This document shows positions 25,771 through 34,351 of a DNA stretch of 64,000 nt, piece after piece; position 1 is the stretch's first letter, and the number at the start of each line of letters is the position of its first letter. The translations under genes and the position numbers were made by a program. The notes beneath the pieces are model-generated. The model was not told the origin of the DNA. It did no database searches and worked only from the letters and a program-made list of their open reading frames with translations. This DNA is from DSWT01 sp036845725. Its GTDB lineage: Bacteria > Chloroflexota > Anaerolineae > B4-G1 > SLSP01. The DNA lies in the NCBI GenBank assembly GCA_036845725.1, contig DAIUDK010000008.1, positions 6,975-70,974 of the forward strand. The letters are read 5' to 3'.

Positions 25771-25780
25771 GACTATCGAA

Positions 25781-26965
25781 GTGTCAAGAGGAAGGTATTC
25801 TGAAGTCAGTATCCAAGCGCGGCGCGACGACGAGCTGCATGGCGCCCATCGTCACGTGAGGCCCAACCGCAAGTCGAAGTCTGCGCGTCAAAAGGATTGG
25901 GAAGCCAGTTGGGATGAGGATTATGTTCCCCGCGCCGAGCGCGTGATGCGCCGCGGGGAACAAGAACGCCGCGCGATGGTCAAGGCGCAGGCGTTAGCAA
26001 CGCTGGAAACCGTAGACGAGGACAGCGTGGAAGCGACGTGGGAGCAGGCAACCGCATCCGGCGAAACCGGCATGGTCGTCGAAGTAAGCAGCGGACTGTG
26101 CCGGGTTGCGGTGAACGGACACACGCTGATGTGCAGCCTACGCGGCTCGCTCAGCGCTGAGGATAGCGGCTACACTAACCTGGTCGCCGTGGGAGACCGG
26201 GTGACGCTCACGCCGTTCGGCGGCAATCGCGGTGTGGTCGAAACCGTGCTGCCCCGGTTGAGCGCGCTGGCCCGGCCCGACCCATTCCACAGCCACCTGA
26301 AACAGATCATCGTCGCCAACGCCGATCAGTTGCTCATCGTCGTTTCGTGGCTGGAGCCGCCGCTGTGGACCGAGCTGATCGACCGGTATCTGATCGGCGC
26401 GGAGCGCAACCGGTTGGCGCCAGTGCTGTGCGTGAACAAAATCGACCTGGCGGAAAACCGCGACGAAGTCCAACGGTCGGTCAGACCTTACATCGCGTTG
26501 GGGTATCGCGCCTTGTTCGCCAGCGCGCTCACCGGGGAAGGCATCACGGAACTGCGCACAGTGATGCAGGGTAAAACGTCCGTCCTGGCGGGATTGTCCG
26601 GCGTGGGCAAATCCAGCTTGCTCGCGGCCGTTCATCCCGGCCTGGACTTACGCACCGGCGCCGTCAGCACACACTGGGGCGGGCAGGGACAGCACACGAC
26701 GACGCAGGTGAATCTGTTCGCGCTGGGCGATGGCGGCTACGTGGTGGACACACCTGGCATCCGCGAGTTCGCCGTTGCCGGGTTGTTACCGGCAGAACTG
26801 TTGCGCTTCTACCCGGAGATTGCCGAGGTCGCCGCGCAATGTCGTTTCGACAACTGCACGCACACTCACGAACCCGGCTGTGCTGTCAAAGCTGCGTTGC
26901 GACAGGGACGCCTCTCAATGACGCGCTATCACAACTACCGGCGGATTCTGAAAACGTTGGAATAA
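25781..26965 (+). CDS. rsgA: Ribosome small-subunit-dependent GTPase A
   Basis: Circularly permuted GTPase that checks late 30S maturation. 394 residues from the GTG at 25781, which has GAGGAG 9 nt upstream; an in-frame TTG at 25748 lies inside a repeat and is rejected. An OB-fold (GMVVEVSSGLCRVAVNG) precedes G4 (CVNKIDL), G1 (GLSGVGKSSLLAA), the switch region with HTTTQVNL, and G3 (DTPGIREF). The C-terminal zinc knuckle is CRFDNCTHTHEPGC. A basic N-terminal extension of about 90 residues is longer than usual. An attenuator-like leader precedes it. Confidence 0.95.
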   Translation: MSRGRYSEVSIQARRDDELHGAHRHVRPNRKSKSARQKDWEASWDEDYVPRAERVMRRGEQERRAMVKAQALATLETVDEDSVEATWEQATASGETGMVVEVSSGLCRVAVNGHTLMCSLRGSLSAEDSGYTNLVAVGDRVTLTPFGGNRGVVETVLPRLSALARPDPFHSHLKQIIVANADQLLIVVSWLEPPLWTELIDRYLIGAERNRLAPVLCVNKIDLAENRDEVQRSVRPYIALGYRALFASALTGEGITELRTVMQGKTSVLAGLSGVGKSSLLAAVHPGLDLRTGAVSTHWGGQGQHTTTQVNLFALGDGGYVVDTPGIREFAVAGLLPAELLRFYPEIAEVAAQCRFDNCTHTHEPGCAVKAALRQGRLSMTRYHNYRRILKTLE

Positions 26966-26973
26966 ACAACCGA

Positions 26974-27000
26974 GTAGGGCGAACTGTCAGTTCGCCCTAC
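26974..27000. terminator. Bidirectional palindromic terminator between rsgA and recF
   Basis: GTAGGGCGAACTG, one T, then CAGTTCGCCCTAC: a perfect 13-1-13 inverted repeat between convergent genes. It includes the recF stop codon. Confidence 0.8.
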
Positions 27001-28202
27001 TTCCGGCGGATGATGCCTTCCGCCACTTCCAGCAGCAGCGTCTTTTCGCGGAAGCTCTCCGGGAACATCTCTGCGTCGGTGGTGCAGAGGATGGTCTGCT
27101 CGACGTTGCCGAGCAGGTTGAGCAGATACGTGCGGCGCGCGCGGTCGAGTTCGGCCAGCACCTCGTCCAGCAACAGGACGGGGGACTCGCGCGTCTCCTG
27201 TTCCAGCCAGCGCAGCTCGGCCAGCCGCAACGCCAGAACGACCGTGCGCTGCTGCCCGCGCGAACCGAACGTGCCCATATCCACGCCATCGGAGATGAAA
27301 CGCAATTCGTCGCGGTGGGGACCGGAAAGCGTCATCCCCCGGTCGATCTCGGCGCGGCGCTGCTCGTGCAAGGTTTTGCGATACGCCTCGTGCAGCGCGT
27401 CCAGGTCTACCGGCGACTCGCCCGCCGTCTCCGGGAGCAACCCGATCTGATAATCCACCGCGGGCGGGCGCAACGGGTCGAAGTTCGGCTGATACTGGAT
27501 TTGCAGCCACGCCGCGCCGCCGGTCAGATCGTGATGCAATTGATCGGCGTAGAACGTGAGCGCCTTCACCACGCGGCGGCGGTAAAGCGAAAGCGTCACG
27601 CCGGTCTGTACCAGCGTCTCCTCCAACGGCGCGAGCTGCGCGGCATCGCCGCCGAAGTCGCGCAGGTGACGCAGCAATGCGTTGCGCCGCGAGAGCGCGG
27701 TCTGGTATTCGCCCAAAGCCTCCACGTAGGCCGGGTAGACTTGCGAGAGCAGGTCATCGAGGAAGCGCCGCCGCCCGGCGGGCGCGCCGCTCACCAGGTC
27801 TACATCCTCCGGCAGAAAGACGACGACATTCAGATGCCCGGCCAAATCCATTTGACGGATCGTGTGCTGGTTGAGCTTGATCTGCTTTTCCAGCCGCGCG
27901 CTGCCGTTGGAAAGCGTCTTTTGCTCCAACGCGATCTCAATCAGGTCGGCGCGGTTGCGGTGGACGACCTCGGTTTTGAGGTGGGCGAAGGGCATGGCGG
28001 CTTCGACGGCGCGCCAGTGGATCAGGTGTTGGTCGGTGTTGGTCAACGGCGAGTGTCCCACCGCGAGGTAAGCGATGGCTTCCAGCAGGCTGGTCTTCCC
28101 CTGCGCGTTCGCGCCCAGGAGCAAAATGGGCGAGGCGGGGAGATCGAGTTCCAACCGGTTATAGGTGCGGAATTGACGCAAACTGAGACTTCGGATGTGC
28201 AT
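26997..28202 (-). CDS. recF: DNA replication and repair protein RecF
   Basis: SMC-like ATPase that loads RecA at single-strand gaps. 401 residues. Walker A is GANAQGKTSLLEAI (about residue 29), the signature is LSGPHRDELRF and Walker B is PVLLLDEVLAELD, in the expected order, with the RecF motif VVFLPEDVDLVSGAP and RRRFLDDLLSQ in between. The last part of the gene overlaps a terminator palindrome. It is not next to dnaA/dnaN/gyrB as in many bacteria. Confidence 0.96.
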   Translation of the reverse strand: MHIRSLSLRQFRTYNRLELDLPASPILLLGANAQGKTSLLEAIAYLAVGHSPLTNTDQHLIHWRAVEAAMPFAHLKTEVVHRNRADLIEIALEQKTLSNGSARLEKQIKLNQHTIRQMDLAGHLNVVVFLPEDVDLVSGAPAGRRRFLDDLLSQVYPAYVEALGEYQTALSRRNALLRHLRDFGGDAAQLAPLEETLVQTGVTLSLYRRRVVKALTFYADQLHHDLTGGAAWLQIQYQPNFDPLRPPAVDYQIGLLPETAGESPVDLDALHEAYRKTLHEQRRAEIDRGMTLSGPHRDELRFISDGVDMGTFGSRGQQRTVVLALRLAELRWLEQETRESPVLLLDEVLAELDRARRTYLLNLLGNVEQTILCTTDAEMFPESFREKTLLLEVAEGIIRRK

Positions 28203-28212
28203 AGGCGTATTT

Positions 28213-28310
28213 TACCACGAATCTTCACGAATGACTGCATTCGCCGAATCTTCACCAGTGCAAATCTGCGGATAGGGGTGTGGGTCGGGCTAATGCCCGC
28301 CTCACACCCC
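28213..28310. repeat. Family C half-repeat plus GC hairpin
   Basis: ACCACGAATCTTCACGAAT followed by CCGAATCTTCACCAG is a degenerate family C block. Then GGGGTGTG...GGGC-TAAT-GCCC...CACACCCC (28275-28310) is a hairpin with a mispaired middle. They separate divergent recF and the response-regulator gene. Confidence 0.65.
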
Positions 28311-28319
28311 ACCCCTTCT

Positions 28320-28365
28320 TTTGCGACAGTTTTGCGACAAATATTTGTAAGGGCTGTGGTACAAT
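28320..28365 (+). promoter_or_regulatory. Response-regulator promoter with tandem 11-bp half-sites
   Basis: TTTGCGACA occurs twice (28320-28328 and 28331-28339), 11 bp apart, the period used by OmpR/PhoB dimers. About 20 bp on is an extended -10, TGGTACAAT (28357-28365). The direct repeats sit where a -35 would be, which fits activation by the response regulator encoded just downstream. Confidence 0.65.
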
Positions 28366-28399
28366 GGGAACAGGTATTGAGAAATGAGGCAAAGGTGAG

Positions 28400-29095
28400 A
28401 TGACGACGATTTTGCTGGTTGAGGATGCGCGCGATTTGGCCGAGGTAATCGTGCGGGAACTGCGCGCGATGGACTACACCGTGCTGCACGCCCTCGATGG
28501 CCTTGCGGCGCTGCAACTCCACGCCAAGCACGAGCCGGACCTCATCATCCTCGATTGGATGCTGCCCAAGCTGGACGGGCTGGAAGTGCTACGACAGATC
28601 CGCCACGATTCGGCGGTCCCCATTCTGATGCTCACGGCGCGGGGCGAGGAAGCCGACCGCGTTATCGGGCTGGAAGTGGGCGCGGACGACTATCTCGCCA
28701 AGCCATTCGGGATGCGCGAACTGATCGCGCGCGTGCGGGCGCTGCTGCGCCGCGTTGAGAACGTCCAGCAGATCCTCGAAGCTGACCGCGCCAAAGCGGA
28801 GCAAACGCTGACCTACGACGCGCTGTCGCTGGAACCCGACGCCTATCGCGCAACGCTCGACGACGATCCTTTGAGCCTGACGCGCACGGAATTCGATCTG
28901 CTGCACCTGCTGCTGCGGAATCCGGGCCGCGCTTTCAGCCGCACGTACCTGCTGGACACAGTCTGGGGCGGGAATTACGTCGCTGGCGACCGCTCCGTCG
29001 ATAACACCGTGCTGCGCCTGCGCAAAAAACTCGGTGACCTCGGCGACGCCATCGAGACGGTGTGGGGCGTGGGCTACCGGCTGCGGACGGAGTAA
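28400..29095 (+). CDS. OmpR-family response regulator
   Basis: 231 residues. The receiver domain has the phospho-acceptor Asp in DLIILDWMLPK (about residue 52), the Thr in PILMLTARGEEADR and the Lys in GADDYLAKPFG. The C-terminal winged helix shows LTRTEFDLLHLLLRNPGRAFSR and DRSVDNTVLRLRKKLGD, the PhoB/OmpR type. An extra spacer of about 25 residues lies between the domains. It is 6 nt upstream of its histidine kinase, and tandem 11-bp direct repeats lie in its promoter. Confidence 0.95.
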   Translation: MTTILLVEDARDLAEVIVRELRAMDYTVLHALDGLAALQLHAKHEPDLIILDWMLPKLDGLEVLRQIRHDSAVPILMLTARGEEADRVIGLEVGADDYLAKPFGMRELIARVRALLRRVENVQQILEADRAKAEQTLTYDALSLEPDAYRATLDDDPLSLTRTEFDLLHLLLRNPGRAFSRTYLLDTVWGGNYVAGDRSVDNTVLRLRKKLGDLGDAIETVWGVGYRLRTE

Positions 29096-29101
29096 AACAC
29101 T

Positions 29102-30715
29102 GTGAACCGCCAGAAGTACCAGGAAATTATCGTTACCAAACCCTCAGGCTCCCTCTACAAATTCCTCTGGTTGGTCCACCCGTTCCGGGCGCTGGGTGAA
29201 GCCTGGATACTGGGAGCCTTTGTCTTATTCGTTCTCTCGCGCATTGCCAATGTAGCATCCTCCGCATTGCTGGCTGATGGCCTTCTGTTTTTATGTACCG
29301 CGTGTGGCACGTGGGTTGCACTGCGCGCCCGGCTGGCGACCGGTCGGCTCATACGGCAGGGGATCGAGGAGATAGCGTTGGGGATCCTGGTCAGTGTCAT
29401 GATGGTCGTCGGGCTTTTTTTGCCGGCGCATTATCTCCTGCGTTGGGATGCCATTTGGCTTAACTCCACCTTCAGTAGCGCCCTCTTTGTTCTGTCCCTG
29501 GGGGGGATGACCGGCCCCGGCTACGTATTCTTGCGCATCAGCGCGAGAGTATGGCTGTTCTGGGAAAGTCTACGGCGGCGGCGGATGCTGTGGGCGTTGA
29601 CCCACGCGCACCTTACCGTTGTGGTCGCCGCCGTCATTTTGGGAACAGGGTTACTGTTCGTATTCTCGCTCTTTAGCGGCTACATATTTCCAGACACCGA
29701 GTCTACCCCAATCACTGCATTCTTTCTTGAACAGCTTTTACACGCCTTATTCCCGGTCCTAGCAATGGGCGCAGTTTTTCTCGTTATCCTGCTGATCGGC
29801 GTGCTGCCGCCCTCCCTGATGGTTTCTTTCCTCGTCGCTCGCAAAACGACCAAAAGGCTCGAAAGATTGGCCGCGGCCACCGGGGAGTTGCGCGATGGCG
29901 ACTACACAACGCGCAGCATCATCGACGGCGAGGACGAAGTGGCGCAATTGCAAACCACCTTCAACGCAATGGCGGATAAACTGGAACTTACATTGCACGA
30001 TCTGCAAATCGAGCGCGACCGCGTGGCCGCACTGCTCCACGCGCGCCGCGAGTTGATCGCCAACGTTTCCCACGAGCTGCGCACCCCCCTGGCGACGATC
30101 CGTGGATATCTCGACACATTCCAGGACGCGGACTGGCCGGAGTCACGCCAACGCGATCTTGCGGTGATGGAACGCGAGCTGCTGCACCTGCAAACGCTCA
30201 TCGACGACCTCTTCACGCTCTCACGGGCCGAGGTGGGCGGCCTGACGCTCGATGTGCGCCCGGTGGACGTCACCCCGGTGATCTGGCAGCGCGTCGAGGC
30301 TATGACCCCGCTGGCGCGGCAGCGCGAACACGTCGAGATCATCGCCGACGTCCCCACGGATTTGCCACCGGCCCTTGCCGACGCTGAACGGCTCGACCAG
30401 GTGCTCGTCAATCTGCTGCGCAACGCGCTGCGTCACACGCCGCCGGGCGGCATTGTCGCCGTCGTCGCCTCTGCGGAGGGAAATCGTGTGCGCATCGAAG
30501 TCTGCGATACCGGTGCGGGCATCCCGCCGGATGAACTCCCCCACGTTTGGGAGCGCTTCTATCGTGGCGACGACGCCTGCGAACTCGACACACAGGGCGC
30601 GGGCCTGGGCTTGGCGCTCGTCAAAGACCTCGTCGAAACGATGGGCGGCGCAGTCGATGTGCGCAGCACGCCCGGCGAAGGCAGTTGCTTCGGCGTAACG
30701 CTCCCCCGCGAATAA
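29102..30715 (+). CDS. HAMP-domain sensor histidine kinase
   Basis: 537 residues with a GTG start. About five or six N-terminal membrane segments cover the first 250 residues with only short external loops, so it probably senses a membrane or lipid-linked signal. Then come a HAMP linker (RLERLAAATGELRDGDYTTR), the H box LIANVSHELRTPLATI, N box LVNLLRNALRHTPPGG, and G boxes CDTGAGIPPDELPHVWERF and GAGLGLALVK. It forms a two-gene operon with the upstream response regulator. Confidence 0.94.
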   Translation: MNRQKYQEIIVTKPSGSLYKFLWLVHPFRALGEAWILGAFVLFVLSRIANVASSALLADGLLFLCTACGTWVALRARLATGRLIRQGIEEIALGILVSVMMVVGLFLPAHYLLRWDAIWLNSTFSSALFVLSLGGMTGPGYVFLRISARVWLFWESLRRRRMLWALTHAHLTVVVAAVILGTGLLFVFSLFSGYIFPDTESTPITAFFLEQLLHALFPVLAMGAVFLVILLIGVLPPSLMVSFLVARKTTKRLERLAAATGELRDGDYTTRSIIDGEDEVAQLQTTFNAMADKLELTLHDLQIERDRVAALLHARRELIANVSHELRTPLATIRGYLDTFQDADWPESRQRDLAVMERELLHLQTLIDDLFTLSRAEVGGLTLDVRPVDVTPVIWQRVEAMTPLARQREHVEIIADVPTDLPPALADAERLDQVLVNLLRNALRHTPPGGIVAVVASAEGNRVRIEVCDTGAGIPPDELPHVWERFYRGDDACELDTQGAGLGLALVKDLVETMGGAVDVRSTPGEGSCFGVTLPRE

Positions 30716-30971
30716 ACGGGTGACCTCACCTTCTCCACGTGTTGATAAGGCCGTTCCAGGATTTAAACCAGGCCACATTAGAGGAAAGTTCCTGTGTTGG
30801 CGCGGAAGTCTGGCTGATTTGTTTTCCTGGAGCGACCTTGTACAGGACGGTGCCACACATAAATATTGTACAGAAAAGGGAAAAGGTTGCAAATTGATTG
30901 GTTCTATCCTTTTTCCAGAGGCGCATTCGGTGGTATACTTGTGCTGACAAACCACCATAAGGAGACCCTCT
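30716..30971. promoter_or_regulatory. Intergenic region with extended -10 promoter
   Basis: TGGTATACT (30931-30939) is an extended -10 about 33 nt before the next start; no good -35. The rest holds no gene I can support. TTGTACAG occurs twice (near 30837 and 30867). Confidence 0.5.
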
Positions 30972-32351
30972 ATGGCGAATACTGGGCCACTGGATATCGG
31001 CATTATCGGCGCGGGTGTGACTGGCCTGAGCGCCGCCTACGACTTGCTCAGGGCTGGCCATCGTGTCACCGTCTACGAGGCGCGACCTTACGCCGGCGGG
31101 CTGGCGGCGGGCTTCAAAGACGCGGCCTGGGAGTGGCCGCTGGAACGCTTCTACCATCACATCTTTGCCAGCGACCGGGACATCATCGGCCTTGTCAACG
31201 AAATCGGCATCGGCGACCGGCTTTTCTTCCCCAGTCCGGTGACGTCCATCTACAAGGACGGGCGGCTATATCCCATCAACAAGCCGATGTTTGGCCCGTG
31301 GCTGGAGAAGCTGCCGCTCGGTAAGCAACTCGCCAACCTGGGCGATCTGGCGGCGACGGCGCTGCGCGTTCTGGCCTTCAAACCGATTCCCTTACCGGCG
31401 CGGTTTCGTGTGGGATTGATCACGGCTTACATCCGCTACAACCCGCGTTGGCAGCCGTTGGAGCAGGCGACGGCGCACGCCTGGCTGACGCGCGCGGTCG
31501 GTCATCGTGCCTACGAAGCCTTCTGGCAGCCGCTCCTTGAGGGTAAGTTTGGCGAGTATTACCAGCAGGTGAACATGGCATGGTTCTGGGCGCGGATCGT
31601 AGCCCGCAGCCCCAAACTCGGTTACTTTGTCGGTGGGTTTCAAGGTTTTGTGGATGCGCTGGCCGACAAGGTGGGCGTGCTGGGCGGTGATGTGCGGCTG
31701 GGATCGTACGTGCGTGGCGTCTACCCAGAGACTGACGGGCGCATCCGGCTGGAACTGCGCGTCGGCGACCAGACCCACGACCGTGTGCTGGCGACGTGCT
31801 CGCCGCAGATGCTCAGAGAACGTACGCCGATGCTGCCCGCGTCATACACCGCCGGGTTGGACAAACTGAAGTCGATGGGGGCGGTGGTGATGGTGCTGGC
31901 GCTCACGCAGCCCGTCACCCGCGAGCACTACTGGATCAACATCCCCAAGCGCGAGGGTTTTCCCTTCCTGGCTTTCGTCGAGCACACCAACTACATCGAC
32001 AAGCAGCATTACGGCGGCGATCATCTCATCTACTGTGGCGACTACCTCGCGCCGGACCATCCCTACTTCGAGATAGAGCCGGAGGCGTTGCTGGAGACGT
32101 TCATCCCCGCCCTTCAACGCCTCAACCCGGCCTTCGACCGTTCGTGGATTCGCGCATATTGGAAGTTCAGCGAAATCTACGCGCAGCCTGTGCCTTTCCT
32201 CAACCACTCGCAGAACATCCCGCCCATCCAAACACCCATCCTCAACCTTTACATGGCGAACATGAGCCAGGTATATCCGTGGGACCGGGGTACCAACTAC
32301 GCTGTGGAAATTGGGCGGCGCGCAGCAGGGATTATGGGGAGTAAGGAGTAG
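30972..32351 (+). CDS. FAD-dependent amine-oxidase-like oxidoreductase (protoporphyrinogen oxidase-like)
   Basis: 459 residues. The N-terminal Rossmann FAD loop DIGIIGAGVTGLSAAYDLLR, the following VYEARPYAGGLAAGF and the C-terminal MANMSQVYPWDRGTNYAVE fit the NAD(P)-binding amine oxidase/UDP-galactopyranose mutase-like superfamily often annotated as protoporphyrinogen oxidase or dehydrosqualene desaturase relatives. No signal peptide is present. Real substrate is unknown; Chloroflexi genomes often carry it near glycosyltransferases, suggesting lipid or sugar chemistry. The stop lies 5 nt before the NYN gene. Confidence 0.82.
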   Translation: MANTGPLDIGIIGAGVTGLSAAYDLLRAGHRVTVYEARPYAGGLAAGFKDAAWEWPLERFYHHIFASDRDIIGLVNEIGIGDRLFFPSPVTSIYKDGRLYPINKPMFGPWLEKLPLGKQLANLGDLAATALRVLAFKPIPLPARFRVGLITAYIRYNPRWQPLEQATAHAWLTRAVGHRAYEAFWQPLLEGKFGEYYQQVNMAWFWARIVARSPKLGYFVGGFQGFVDALADKVGVLGGDVRLGSYVRGVYPETDGRIRLELRVGDQTHDRVLATCSPQMLRERTPMLPASYTAGLDKLKSMGAVVMVLALTQPVTREHYWINIPKREGFPFLAFVEHTNYIDKQHYGGDHLIYCGDYLAPDHPYFEIEPEALLETFIPALQRLNPAFDRSWIRAYWKFSEIYAQPVPFLNHSQNIPPIQTPILNLYMANMSQVYPWDRGTNYAVEIGRRAAGIMGSKE

Positions 32352-32356
32352 GGAGT

Positions 32357-34261
32357 ATGGAAGAGCCGCAAGTTGCGATTTTCATCGATTTCGAGAACGT
32401 TGCCATCTCGGCTGAGGATTTGTACGGCAAATGCGATCTGGGACTGATCATGGCCGTGGCGGAACGATGGGGACGCATCGTTATCCGCCGCGCGTACTGC
32501 GATTGGACCGGTTTCGAGCAGTACCAGCAAGACCTGATCGAGCACGCCATCGAACTGACACAGTTGTTCCGCTACAGCGCGCGCCATCGCAAGAATGCCG
32601 CAGATATCCAAATGGTGGTCGACGCGCTGGAAACCGCCTTCACCCACCCCGAAATCGAGAACTTCATCCTCGTCACCGGCGACAGCGACTTCAGCGCCGT
32701 CGCACGAAAACTGCGCGCCTACGGCAAGACGGTGATAGGGGTGGGACTCCGCCAATCCACCAGCGAGGTGTTGGTCAAAGCGTGCGATCATTTTGTGCTT
32801 TACGACACACTTATCGAGGACACGCGCACTTCGGTCTACCGGTTGGAGAAAGCGCGCCAACTGCTGCTCGATGTGATGCGCCTGTTGCTCCCCCAGGTCG
32901 AAGGCAAAACCGTTAACGGCAGCCAACTCAAGGTGATGATGCTCAAGATGGATCCCACCTTCAGTGAGGGCGACCTGGGTTACCCGCAGTTTCGCAGCTT
33001 CCTGGAAGCGCAATCCGACCTGGTCAGGGTGGACGTGCGCGAGCAAATTCTCTGGGTGTCGCTCAAGCCTGCCGCGGCCCTCTCTGCCACCGAGGACGAA
33101 TTGATGCAGTATCGCGTTGCCCTCAGCACCACCGGGTTATCCCTGCTGGATCCGCACACGCGCGCCGACATCTTGCTTGATCTGTACGCGCTGCTCTTCG
33201 AAGCGCCCGGCGTCTACACCTTCGATCAGGCCATCATCCACCTGAAAGCGAAATACGATACGGAGAACATTCTGCGTTCGCGTGAGGAGGTGCAGGAAGT
33301 GGTCAAACTGCTCAAATATGCCGACGTGCTCGCGGTACGACCGCAGTCCTGGCAGCTCGATGCGCTTACCGTCAAGGCGGGTCTGCAGGCGCAGGATTTC
33401 ATCGACCGCAGCGAAAGCGCTTATCTGACGGTGATGCTTCAGAACAATCTGGAACTGAAAGCTGATCTGTTGGCGCAATTGCTATTTGGTACGCTGGATC
33501 AGCGCGCGCGTGTGAAACGCCTGATTACCCTGGCCCGTCAGGCCTGGGTGGCGGCGGTTGAATCGGCCCGCAAGGCCCGGGTGCCGATCAACGAGGGCGC
33601 GTATTACCTGAACGACATCGAGCAACTGCTGCCCATCCTGCACGCGTTGGAGAAGGTGGAACTGACCGGCCCGTTATCCCTCGAACGGGCGGCGCAGTTG
33701 AACCAGGAAGGCCTGCAGATCCGCATGACAGATTTCGAGCAGGCCCGCGAGTATTTCATCCAGGCTGCGCGGATGATGTGCGATCTGATGCGCGGTGGTG
33801 TGCAGGGGGCTGGGCGGATGGAACTGGAATGGTATCTTGCCAGTTATTGCGCCGCAAGCGGGGGACTGCACTACTTCCGTTCCGAATATACCCAGGCAAA
33901 AACCTACTACCTGGCATTTTTCGCCTTGGCGAAAGAAACCGAGCCGGTGTGGGAAAAAGTGCAGCGCTTGGTAGAGCCGCTGCTGTCGTTTTACTTTATT
34001 ATTGCGGCGGGGTCTTATGGCGAACTGCTCGAATTCCGCCCCGGACGCACACATCCCGCGCGCATGGCGATCGCGCTCTACACCTATCCCAACGAGACCG
34101 TGCGCGAACAATGGCTCGCGCTCGTGCAAGAACTCTACGTCATCAATCCGGCAGTGCTGCGCAGCGTCGTCCACCGCCTGGAAATCCTCGAACAGACGAC
34201 GCAAGTGCCCGGCGCGCGCGAAACCCGGCTGGTCTTGGAGAGCAGAGTTCTGAAAGACTAA
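32357..34261 (+). CDS. NYN-domain putative RNase with OST-HTH/LOTUS-like domain and helical C-terminus
   Basis: 634 residues. Residues 1-155 form a PIN-like NYN domain with the acidic active-site series FIDFENV, AADIQMVVDAL and LVTGDSDFSAVARKLR. About 165-240 (KARQLLLDVMRLLLPQVEGK through YPQFRSFLEAQ) resemble the OST-HTH/LOTUS RNA-binding fold. The remaining 390 residues are helical and TPR-like (EQAREYFIQAARMM, YTQAKTYYLAFFALA). It is predicted to cut or bind RNA. It ends 56 nt before the promoter of a structured RNA on the same strand, which makes that RNA a candidate partner. Confidence 0.85.
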   Translation: MEEPQVAIFIDFENVAISAEDLYGKCDLGLIMAVAERWGRIVIRRAYCDWTGFEQYQQDLIEHAIELTQLFRYSARHRKNAADIQMVVDALETAFTHPEIENFILVTGDSDFSAVARKLRAYGKTVIGVGLRQSTSEVLVKACDHFVLYDTLIEDTRTSVYRLEKARQLLLDVMRLLLPQVEGKTVNGSQLKVMMLKMDPTFSEGDLGYPQFRSFLEAQSDLVRVDVREQILWVSLKPAAALSATEDELMQYRVALSTTGLSLLDPHTRADILLDLYALLFEAPGVYTFDQAIIHLKAKYDTENILRSREEVQEVVKLLKYADVLAVRPQSWQLDALTVKAGLQAQDFIDRSESAYLTVMLQNNLELKADLLAQLLFGTLDQRARVKRLITLARQAWVAAVESARKARVPINEGAYYLNDIEQLLPILHALEKVELTGPLSLERAAQLNQEGLQIRMTDFEQAREYFIQAARMMCDLMRGGVQGAGRMELEWYLASYCAASGGLHYFRSEYTQAKTYYLAFFALAKETEPVWEKVQRLVEPLLSFYFIIAAGSYGELLEFRPGRTHPARMAIALYTYPNETVREQWLALVQELYVINPAVLRSVVHRLEILEQTTQVPGARETRLVLESRVLKD

Positions 34262-34316
34262 CGAGAACAGCAAAATATGTTCACGTGAAATTATACGCAA
34301 TTCTAACCAAAAATAC

Positions 34317-34345
34317 TTGACAAACGCGTGAATATGCTCTATACT
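34317..34345 (+). promoter_or_regulatory. Near-consensus sigma-70 promoter of a structured RNA
   Basis: TTGACA (34317-34322), exactly 17 bp, TATACT (34340-34345). The start is expected near 34352, at the base of a perfect 12-bp terminal stem. Confidence 0.88.
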
Positions 34346-34351
34346 ATAATT

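Noticed and set aside
25748..25780. TTG start of rsgA
   Set aside because: It lies inside a dispersed repeat; the GTG at 25781 has GAGGAG at the right distance.
27315..28403. Plus-strand frame opposite recF
   Set aside because: RecF on the minus strand has all ATPase motifs; the opposite frame has none.
30780..30800. GAGGAAAGTTCC resembling the RNase P RNA P4 strand
   Set aside because: None of the other conserved RNase P blocks follow in the 190 nt before the next gene.
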